The translations under genes and the position numbers were made by a program. The notes beneath the pieces were generated by a model, which worked only from the letters and a program-made list of their open reading frames with translations, was not told where the DNA came from and searched no databases. A DNA stretch of 5,165 nt from Paracoccaceae bacterium (GTDB lineage: Bacteria > Pseudomonadota > Alphaproteobacteria > Rhodobacterales > Rhodobacteraceae): contig DOIS01000004.1 of the NCBI GenBank assembly GCA_003511785.1, positions 1-5,165 on the forward strand, in the 5' to 3' direction. This document shows, piece by piece, positions 1-5,129 of the stretch. Every line of letters starts with the position of its first letter. Position 1 is the first letter of the stretch.

Positions 1-122
1 CCGAGAAGCTTGTGACAGCGCGTGCAGCGCCACTCAAGACGGGGGTGTTCGGAATTGCCGGCCGCGCGGCGCGCCTGGCCGGTCGGGTGCGCGTATCCGC
101 GCTGGAAGTGGGGAGTCGGCAT
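1..122 (-). CDS. Com-like zinc-finger regulator, N-terminal 40 residues (runs off left edge)
   Basis: Read on the minus strand from the ATG at 122-120, this frame stays open to the window edge and gives 40 codons. Residues 29-40 read LEWRCTRCHKLL, with Cys33 and Cys36 forming a CxxC pair followed by HKLL. That pattern matches the first knuckle of the phage Mu Com family, small zinc-binding proteins that bind mRNA and switch on translation of the adjacent mom DNA-modification gene. The second Cys pair would lie off the window. Residues 1-28 are a basic, low-complexity leader not found in Mu Com. An AGAGGAG Shine-Dalgarno (plus 130-136) sits 7 bases before the ATG and fixes the start. An in-frame stop at plus 192-194 bounds the frame upstream. 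The gene lies 80 bases downstream of the 741-residue gene on the same strand. A mom-like or other modification gene further left is possible but unseen. The frame and ribosome site are solid; the family call is by motif only. Confidence 0.68.
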   Translation of the reverse strand, partial: MPTPHFQRGYAHPTGQARRAAGNSEHPRLEWRCTRCHKLL

Positions 123-156
123 TGGAATGCTCCTCTTGCTGTGGAGCCTTTCCAAT
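121..156 (-). promoter_or_regulatory. RNA hairpin enclosing the ribosome site and start of the Com-like gene
   Basis: On the minus strand the outer arms are ATTGGAA (156-150) and TTCCAAT (127-121), a perfect 7-bp pair. An AG/A internal loop follows, then an inner pair GCTCC (147-143) and GGAGC (133-129) around a 9-base loop. The inner 3' arm carries most of the Shine-Dalgarno. The last two bases of the outer 3' arm are the A and U of the AUG start codon. A structure like this in the mRNA would hide the initiation region. In phage Mu, Com relieves a similar structure on mom mRNA. Autoregulation, or regulation by ribosomes or another factor, is inference. There is no U-tract after the hairpin, so it does not look like a terminator. 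Confidence 0.6.
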
Positions 157-202
157 AGACAGCGATTTGTTCGACCGTCCCGCCCTTCAGGTTAGACGCT
201 TG

Positions 203-2428
203 TTAGACGGGCGCCGCCGGTGTGGCATCGGCAGTGATCAGCCGCCAATAGCCGCGCTTCTGACCGCGGCCAATGTATACAACCTTGATGTCTCGCCACG
301 TCGGCGCGCGGAACGCCTGCTGCGGGTTGCGCGAGCCGGTCCCGTCCATCAGTGTCTTGACTTGAACGTCCGGACTTCCGGCCAGCACTGCGGCGACCAG
401 GCGTTCGAAGATCCTGATCTGATTGGCGCCCGTGAGAACGAGGGGTGGCTTGCCCGGGACATGCAGCGTCGCTGACTGCGGCCCGGACCTCAGAACCCGG
501 GGAACCTCGCCTCCGCCGGCGAGTTCGCGCCCGCCGTGCCACGCCAGTTCAAGCCCATCGCGCGACAGCACGAAGTCCTCGCTCTCCGGGGCAAGGTTTT
601 CCAGGAGCGGGGCGATCACGTTGGGGCCAAGATATGCCGGCTTTGCCTGACTGGCCGTCAGCACGATACCGACGCCCGCCTGGTTGCGGGCCCGCATGAG
701 GATGTCGAGCCGTTCAACGGTTTGCAGCTCATCCAGGCGCCGCCCGAGATAGATTGGCACTTCGGTTTCACCAATCTGCATCGCGCCAAGACGGGTAAGA
801 TTGGTATCCAGGACCTCGACCGCCCGTTTTCTCAACAGCGGTTTCAGCAGCGACATGAGCGTCTCATGCAGCCATGCCGCATTGATTGCATACATGTCAT
901 GGTCCGAAGCAGGCCGCTCGCCGGCGTCCTCGCCGAAGGGGCCGGTAATCTTGACCATGCCCTCCTTCTTCGACGGTTCGACCGAGCCTTCGCCATCGAT
1001 ATCGCCTTCGTCGATCAGAATCACGTCCTGCCGATCCCGTCGTTCCAGAAGACCGCCCTCGATCAGCTGCTGCGGGTCAAGGCCGAGTTCGCGCAGCTGT
1101 TGCCCTGAAACTTCATTTTCGACACCCTCGTGCAACTGCAGGAGCGCGGCAAACATTCCCCGCAGGTCGTCCATGTCAATCTGCCGGAAGGCTTGGAGAA
1201 TTCCCCATTCCTTCAATAACGCAAAGCCGAGGCTGCGTTCTTCCGGATCCTTGTGGCTTTGCAGGTTGCAACTCTTCGTGCCCGAGATCGTGATGTTGAG
1301 GGTTCGCTTTTTCGTGTCACCTGCACGATTGTATGCCACCGCGATGGTGATCTTGCTGAACGCCGCAGGCCGCCGGTAGACATTCTGCGGGCCCAGGTAT
1401 TGGTTGGCGATTTCCTCGATATCGTCGTCGATCGTGACCTTGAGCAGCAGCTTTCGGCGCCAGTTCCCGAGTCGAACTTCTGCTTCCAGAACGCGGACGC
1501 AGCTGATGGTGTAGCCATCGATCATGGGGAGATCGAGCCTGAGCGAGGAGCGGAACCGCGTGAGGTTGTAGCGCTTCCATGTCAGGGGCTTGCTCGAAAT
1601 ATCGTGGTGGAGAACGATCTCGGCGAAAGCATCGCCGACACGCTGGCGGGCCACCGGATTGTCGGCGCAGACCTCGATCTGGCGCAGCGACGGCGTGTAA
1701 ATCAGGGTCACTTCGTTGGGTGGGCGATAATACATCGCCCGGCTTCGCCCGTCATCGCGGAGGTGAAACACGCTCGAAAGCGGCCCTCCATGGCGCACAA
1801 TCACCATGATGGAGGCCGGGTGCGCATCAGTTTGGGGTAGATCAATTGCCTTGACCGTGCAGGAGATTTCCGGGCGCAACTCGAGCACCTGTCGCGCCTT
1901 TTTCGCCAAAGCCGTTTCGTCCACAGCGGCAGCATCGAGTGTTTCTGCATTCTCGAGATCGACTTCGAAGGCATCATAGAGCTTTCCGTGATTGCGGAAC
2001 TGTCGCGCGAAATGAAAGCTCTCGGCATTTTCGAAAGTTTCGCGGGCATTCAGAAACGCCCAGATGCTCCTGCACAGATGGTCAGGCTGCCGTTCGAACT
2101 CGCGGATGGCCTCATCGTCCAGGTGCTGATCGACAATCGTCTCGAGCGAAACAATGCCTTTTCCCCTGGCAAGCATACGGACACGGCGCGAGCGTTGTTC
2201 GACAGGTCGCAGTTCGTCGCGAGTAAACTCCGAAAGGATGTCTGTGATGTTCTGCCGACAGGCATCGACGGCAGCATCGTCCTCCGGCAAGGGCACGTCT
2301 TGCGGCAACGCGATCACGGGTTCATTTTCGTCCTCGCGCTCACCCAGCAGCGCGTGGAGGAGGTCTATCCGCGCTTCTTCGAGCAGGCCAAGGGTTTCGG
2401 GACCAAGGGGGAGTGACTTGCGCGGCAT
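203..2428 (-). CDS. Conserved hypothetical protein, 741 residues, probable C-terminal winged-helix domain
   Basis: A long uninterrupted minus-strand frame ends at TAA (205-203). I place the start at the ATG at 2428, because a GAGG (plus 2436-2439) lies 7 bases before it. GTG at 2434 and TTG at 2431 are in frame but too close to that site. I do not recognise a named family. Residues 1-185 are acidic and mostly helical. Residues about 187-385 are rich in alternating beta-like segments and hold two similar stretches, ISCTVKAIDL (about 188) and ISCVRVLEAEV (about 308), which may mark a duplicated fold. Residues about 386-500 are helical, then acidic and linker-like. Residues about 512-640 form a mixed domain with the segment VPIYLGRRLDEL. 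Residues about 660-731 look like a winged helix: helix NQIRIFERLVAAV, a second helix, a third with AFRAPTWRDI, then a KVVYIGRGQKRGYWRL hairpin wing. There is no signal peptide or membrane segment, so it is cytoplasmic. By eye its GC content is lower than that of the recombinase operon, suggesting separate ancestry. A DNA-binding role is inferred from the last domain only. Confidence 0.85.
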   Translation of the reverse strand: MPRKSLPLGPETLGLLEEARIDLLHALLGEREDENEPVIALPQDVPLPEDDAAVDACRQNITDILSEFTRDELRPVEQRSRRVRMLARGKGIVSLETIVDQHLDDEAIREFERQPDHLCRSIWAFLNARETFENAESFHFARQFRNHGKLYDAFEVDLENAETLDAAAVDETALAKKARQVLELRPEISCTVKAIDLPQTDAHPASIMVIVRHGGPLSSVFHLRDDGRSRAMYYRPPNEVTLIYTPSLRQIEVCADNPVARQRVGDAFAEIVLHHDISSKPLTWKRYNLTRFRSSLRLDLPMIDGYTISCVRVLEAEVRLGNWRRKLLLKVTIDDDIEEIANQYLGPQNVYRRPAAFSKITIAVAYNRAGDTKKRTLNITISGTKSCNLQSHKDPEERSLGFALLKEWGILQAFRQIDMDDLRGMFAALLQLHEGVENEVSGQQLRELGLDPQQLIEGGLLERRDRQDVILIDEGDIDGEGSVEPSKKEGMVKITGPFGEDAGERPASDHDMYAINAAWLHETLMSLLKPLLRKRAVEVLDTNLTRLGAMQIGETEVPIYLGRRLDELQTVERLDILMRARNQAGVGIVLTASQAKPAYLGPNVIAPLLENLAPESEDFVLSRDGLELAWHGGRELAGGGEVPRVLRSGPQSATLHVPGKPPLVLTGANQIRIFERLVAAVLAGSPDVQVKTLMDGTGSRNPQQAFRAPTWRDIKVVYIGRGQKRGYWRLITADATPAAPV

Positions 2429-2451
2429 CAACACACCTCAACGAATATATT

Positions 2452-2480
2452 TTGTGGACGGGTTTTCAACCTTGGATAAT
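2452..2480 (+). promoter_or_regulatory. Weak candidate sigma70-type promoter for the recombinase operon
   Basis: TTGTGG (2452-2457) and GATAAT (2475-2480) are separated by 17 bases. The -10 hexamer matches the consensus at five of six positions, but the -35 matches at only three. Transcription would begin near 2487 and give a leader of about 125 bases before the first cassette gene. The SOS-like half-sites would then lie just downstream of the start point, where a bound repressor could block transcription. This is pattern matching only. Confidence 0.25.
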
Positions 2481-2487
2481 CCTTGGA
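2470..2487. repeat. CCTTGGA direct repeat, 11-bp period
   Basis: CCTTGGA occurs at 2470-2476 and again at 2481-2487, one helical turn apart. The interval between includes the small palindrome GGATAATCC (2474-2482). The shorter core CCTTG recurs at 2514 and 2523 in the same intergenic region. The pair overlaps the candidate -10 element, so it could be an operator for a cassette regulator. No protein can be assigned. Confidence 0.35.
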
Positions 2488-2495
2488 GATGGTGT

Positions 2496-2536
2496 GAACA
2501 AGTGCTTTGTTCCCCTTGCGTTCCTTGAGCTTGAAC
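2496..2536. promoter_or_regulatory. GTTC-N7-GTTC site: candidate LexA (SOS) box with flanking GAAC half-sites
   Basis: GTTC at 2509-2512 and GTTC at 2520-2523 are separated by exactly seven bases. This is the direct-repeat operator recognised by LexA in alphaproteobacteria. Two further GAAC tetramers lie at 2496-2499 and 2533-2536, so the half-sites start 13, 11 and 13 bases apart. The left GAAC is part of a wider inverted repeat, GAACAA-GTGCT-TTGTTC (2496-2512). The cluster sits 80 bases upstream of the 741-residue gene and 90 bases upstream of the first cassette gene, so it could control either or both. SOS control is common for mobile elements; here it is inferred from the motif alone. Confidence 0.5.
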
Positions 2537-2613
2537 GAAGGCTGCCAGCTCTGTCCCACTTCGGGCGTGGAATCGGCTTTTCGATGTCAAAGCCCACTCG
2601 AAGTTCCCTGCCC

Positions 2614-2817
2614 ATGAAACGCCCCAACCCTCTGCCACCTGCCAACATGACGCCCCGCGAGCGCAGGGCGGAACTCTGCGCCCTGCTGGCCCTCGGCCTG
2701 ATCCGCCTGCGGATGCGGGAACAGGCGCAACTCTCTGCAGAAAATAGAGAATTTCCGCTTCACAACTCACCCGATCAGAGCGGTAGTGCAGGTCCAACCG
2801 AACGGAGGACCACATGA
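2614..2817 (+). CDS. Small conserved cassette protein, 67 residues
   Basis: The frame ends in TGA at 2815-2817, overlapping the ATG of the DUF2924 gene by four bases (ATGA). Residues 12-40 form a basic, amphipathic helical stretch (MTPRERRAELCALLALGLIR at 12-31). The tail is polar, with LHNSPDQSGSAGPTERR. I recall proteins of this size and pattern directly upstream of DUF2924/recombinase pairs in alphaproteobacteria. They have no assigned function. The start is uncertain. ATG at 2614 fits remembered homologues, but ATG at 2584 and 2647 are also in frame and none has a good Shine-Dalgarno sequence. A role as a helper or DNA-binding accessory of the recombinase is inference from position only. 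Confidence 0.7.
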   Translation: MKRPNPLPPANMTPRERRAELCALLALGLIRLRMREQAQLSAENREFPLHNSPDQSGSAGPTERRTT

Positions 2818-3263
2818 GCACGCATGATCCCATCCCTGCGCGCCTGGCTGCGCTGAAGGCCATGAAGACCCCGGAACTGAGGGCCCAGTGGCGAGAACTG
2901 TTCGACTCGGAGGCGCCGCCCTTCAACCGGCGTTACCTGGAAAGCCGGCTGGCCTACAGGATCCAGGAACTCGCCTATGGCGGGTTGAAGCGGGAGACTG
3001 TGAAACGGCTGGAACGGCTCGGCGAAGAACTCGACGGCGGCGACCGCATCAAGAGCCGCATCCGGGCCGATCTCAAGCCCATCGCCGGCACGCGCCTGAT
3101 CCGCGAATGGCAGGGCATCGAGCATGTCGTCACCGTCACCGCGGACGGTTATGAATGGCAAGGCCGCCCCTACAAGTCGCTGTCGTCCGTCGCCCGCGCC
3201 ATCACCGGCACCCGCTGGAACGGCTGGGTGTTCTTCGGGCTGAAGAACCGGAGTCGGCGATGA
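2814..3263 (+). CDS. DUF2924 domain-containing protein
   Basis: This 149-residue protein starts at an ATG 5 bases after GGAGG (2804-2808), inside the ATGA overlap with the preceding gene. It has the features of the DUF2924 family, small proteins encoded next to serine recombinases in alphaproteobacterial islands and prophages. Residues 20-75 are helical, with FNRRYLESRLAYRIQELAYG (37-56). Residues 101-143 form a beta-rich end: a strand with HVVTV, then DGYEWQGRPYKSLSSVARAI (111-130) and GTRWNGWVFFGL (132-143). The order of G-x-x-Y-x-S-L-S, A, then N-G-W with aromatic residues resembles the RAMA domain found with restriction and DNA methylase proteins. That resemblance is my observation, not an established annotation of this protein. 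Its stop overlaps the recombinase start by four bases. The molecular function is unknown; a DNA-binding partner of the recombinase is plausible. Confidence 0.88.
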   Translation: MSTHDPIPARLAALKAMKTPELRAQWRELFDSEAPPFNRRYLESRLAYRIQELAYGGLKRETVKRLERLGEELDGGDRIKSRIRADLKPIAGTRLIREWQGIEHVVTVTADGYEWQGRPYKSLSSVARAITGTRWNGWVFFGLKNRSRR

Positions 3264-4567
3264 CGGGTGTCAAGATCAAGCGCCGCTGCGCCATCTATAC
3301 CCGCAAGTCCTCCGAGGAAGGGCTGGAACAGGAGTTCAATTCGCTCGACGCCCAGCGGGAAGCCTGTGAGGCCTATATCATGAGCCAGCGCTCCGAGGGC
3401 TGGGTGCTTGTGCGTGACCGCTATGACGATGGCGGCATCTCCGGCGGCACGCTGGACCGGCCCGGCCTGCAACGGCTGATTGCCGATATCGAGGACGGGC
3501 TGGTCGATGTGGTGGTCGTCTACAAGATCGACCGGCTCTCGCGCTCGCTCGCCGATTTCGCCAAGCTGGTCGAGGTGTTCGACCGCAACGACGTGACCTT
3601 CGTCTCCGTCACCCAGTCGTTCAACACCACCACCTCGATGGGCCGGCTGACGCTGAACATCCTGCTTTCCTTCGCCCAGTTCGAGCGCGAAGTGACGGCC
3701 GAGCGCATCCGCGACAAGTTTGCCGCCAGCCGCAAGAAGGGCATGTGGATGGGCGGGGTGCCGCCCTGGGGCTACCGGGTGGAGAACCGCAAGCTGGTCA
3801 TCGACGAGGAACGCGCCGAACACGTCCGCTGGATCTTCGCCCAATTCATTGAAATCGGCTCGGGCACGGAGCTTGCGCGCGAGGTGGAAAAGCGCGGTCT
3901 GCGCACCCCCAGGGGCAACCGGATCGACAAGAAGTTCCTCTACCGGATGCTGAACAACCGCGCCTATATCGGCGAGGCCGTCCACAAGGGGCAGAGCTAC
4001 CCCGGCGAGCACAAGGCGATCATTGACCGCGCGACATGGGACAAGGTGCATGCGATCCTTAAGGAAAGTCCCCGCAAACGCGCCGCCCGCACCCGCGCGC
4101 AGACTCCTGCCTTGCTGAAGGGGCTGCTCTACGGCCCGGATGGCGCGGCCTTCTCGCCGACCCACACCCGCAAGGGCGGCAAGCTCTATCGCTATTATGT
4201 CAGCCAGACGGTGCTGAAGCACGGGGCTGGGTCTTGCCCCATCGGCCGCGTCCCGGCGGGCGAGATCGAGGCCGCTATCATCGACCAGCTTCGGGCCGTG
4301 TTCCGCCAGCCCGAGATCGTGGCGGGGACGTGGAAGGCCGCCAAGGCAAAGAACGGTGGCATCACCGAGGCCGACGCCCGCACCGCCCTGCAGCAGCTCG
4401 ATCCGCTGTGGGACGAACTGTTCCCCGCCGAGCAGGCGCGGATCGTGGCGCTGCTGGTCGAGCGGATCGACATTGGCGCGCAAGGGCTGGATATCCGGCT
4501 GCGGGTGGATGGGCTGCGTGGCCTCGCGCGCGAGATGGTGGCCGGCGACAAGGAACAAGCCGCATGA
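3260..4567 (+). CDS. Large serine recombinase (site-specific recombinase/integrase), 435 residues
   Basis: The protein cuts and rejoins DNA through a serine-DNA intermediate. The resolvase catalytic domain spans about residues 8-155. YTRKS gives Arg15 and nucleophile Ser17, DRPGL gives Arg67, and DRLSRS gives Asp91, Arg92 and Arg95. All active-site positions that can be placed by eye are present. LLSFAQFEREVTAERI (135-150) begins the long linking helix. A recombinase DNA-binding domain follows (about 168-270), including WGYR and FLYRMLNNRAYIGEAVHKG. The zinc-ribbon-like domain (about 284-335) lacks the usual first Cys pair: it reads YGPDG at 291-295 and keeps only Cys326. At 435 residues it is shorter than phage phiC31 integrase. 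The start is the ATG in the ATGA overlap with DUF2924, 6 bases after GGAG (3250-3253). An upstream in-frame ATG at 3155 would lie inside DUF2924 and is unlikely. It appears intact. Whether it acts as integrase, invertase or transposase cannot be told, as no attachment sites are visible. Confidence 0.95.
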   Translation: MTGVKIKRRCAIYTRKSSEEGLEQEFNSLDAQREACEAYIMSQRSEGWVLVRDRYDDGGISGGTLDRPGLQRLIADIEDGLVDVVVVYKIDRLSRSLADFAKLVEVFDRNDVTFVSVTQSFNTTTSMGRLTLNILLSFAQFEREVTAERIRDKFAASRKKGMWMGGVPPWGYRVENRKLVIDEERAEHVRWIFAQFIEIGSGTELAREVEKRGLRTPRGNRIDKKFLYRMLNNRAYIGEAVHKGQSYPGEHKAIIDRATWDKVHAILKESPRKRAARTRAQTPALLKGLLYGPDGAAFSPTHTRKGGKLYRYYVSQTVLKHGAGSCPIGRVPAGEIEAAIIDQLRAVFRQPEIVAGTWKAAKAKNGGITEADARTALQQLDPLWDELFPAEQARIVALLVERIDIGAQGLDIRLRVDGLRGLAREMVAGDKEQAA

Positions 4568-5034
4568 AATCCACCGCCACGCCCGACACCATCACCATCC
4601 ACGTTCCCTTCCGCTTCATCAAACGCGGCGGGCGCAAGGAGGTGCAACTGCCGCCCGGGGCACCGGTGCAGCGCAGGACCGACAACACCCTGATCAAGGC
4701 GCTCGCTCGCGCGTTCCGCTGGAAACGCATGCTGGAATCGGGCGAATTCACCACGATCAATGAGTTGGCCGAGCACGAGGGGATCGTGCCCTCCTACATG
4801 ACCCGCGTGTTGCGCCTGACATTGCTTGCGCCGGATATCGTCGAGGCGATCCTCGACGGGCGGCAGGGGCCGGAGGTGACGCTCGCGCGGTTGCTGAAGG
4901 GGTTTCCGGCGGAGTGGGAGGGGCAGCGGCAGGATCTTCAATGTGTATTCTTAACCTTCTTGCCATGCTGTTCATGGGAAGGAGGACCGAGGAATGGGGC
5001 GTACATCGACAGCCAGGAAGAGCCGTCCGCGTGA
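4564..5034 (+). CDS. Cassette helix-turn-helix protein, C-terminus replaced by IS481 sequence
   Basis: The ATG overlaps the recombinase stop (ATGA), with AAGGAA (4550-4555) 8 bases upstream. Residues 1-126 are native. ITIHVPFRFIKRGGRK (10-25) is a basic strand region, LIKALARAFRWKRMLESG (43-60) is helical, and TTINELAEHEGIVPSYMTRVLRL (starting at residue 63) is a clear helix-turn-helix like those of ParB/KorB-type DNA-binding proteins. Native sequence ends at Gln126 (codon ending 4941), where an IS481-like element begins. The remaining 30 residues (CVFLTFL... to stop at 5034) are read from element DNA and differ from the rest. Remembered homologues of about 125-135 residues end shortly after the EWE motif, so only a few native residues may be lost and function could survive. 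It is probably a regulator or DNA-binding accessory of the recombinase module. It could in principle be a directionality factor; that is speculation. Confidence 0.8.
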   Translation: MKSTATPDTITIHVPFRFIKRGGRKEVQLPPGAPVQRRTDNTLIKALARAFRWKRMLESGEFTTINELAEHEGIVPSYMTRVLRLTLLAPDIVEAILDGRQGPEVTLARLLKGFPAEWEGQRQDLQCVFLTFLPCCSWEGGPRNGAYIDSQEEPSA

Positions 5035-5129
5035 TGCGGCGACCAAGATTGCGGAGCAGCGCCTGAGCGTGCTTGAACTGGCGCGGGAGCTTGGCAACGT
5101 GGCCGAGGCCTGCCCGCGCCGCGGCATGG
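4942..5129 (+). mobile_element. IS481-family element, left-end fragment
   Basis: The inferred left end begins TGTGTATTCTTAACC (4942-4956). It starts with the TGT typical of IS481-family termini and lies directly at the point where native sequence of the preceding gene stops. A short leader, then an AAGGAGG ribosome site (4979-4985) and the transposase start at 4994 follow. Similarity to the transposase as I recall it stops near 5129, so only about 190 bases of the element remain here. The left boundary is inferred, because neither the right end nor a target-site duplication is in the window. Confidence 0.6.

Noticed and set aside
121..156. Inverted repeat as a transcription terminator for the 741-residue gene
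   Set aside because: No run of T follows on the minus strand, and the stem overlaps a start codon with its ribosome site.
191..209. GTTAGACG repeated 11 bases apart at the end of the 741-residue gene
   Set aside because: Only two copies, one overlapping the stop codon and the other just beyond it. It looks like chance or a small local duplication with no further context.
536..2416. Several plus-strand open frames of 75-195 codons opposite the 741-residue gene
   Set aside because: All are short, overlap one another and lack ribosome sites. The minus-strand frame is uninterrupted across the whole stretch and has a placed start.
2444..2451. AATATATT palindrome just upstream of the 741-residue gene, as a minus-strand -10 element
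   Set aside because: The best -35 partner (TTGAAA) is only about 14 bases away, too close for a normal promoter, so I did not call it.
2438..2926. 162-codon minus-strand frame across the divergent promoter region
   Set aside because: It overlaps the cassette's first two genes and the regulatory region, with no recognisable protein pattern.
3155..3259. Upstream in-frame ATG that would add 35 residues to the recombinase
   Set aside because: The extra residues are an out-of-frame reading of DUF2924 and do not resemble a recombinase. The ATG at 3260 has a ribosome site and the ATGA overlap seen at the other junctions.
3170..4558. 462-codon open frame on the minus strand opposite the recombinase
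   Set aside because: It mirrors the high-GC recombinase frame, has no ribosome site or recognisable domain, and the plus-strand frame has full catalytic motifs.
4195..4941. 248-codon minus-strand frame spanning the recombinase end and the helix-turn-helix gene
   Set aside because: It is arginine/proline/alanine-rich shadow coding across two well-supported plus-strand genes.
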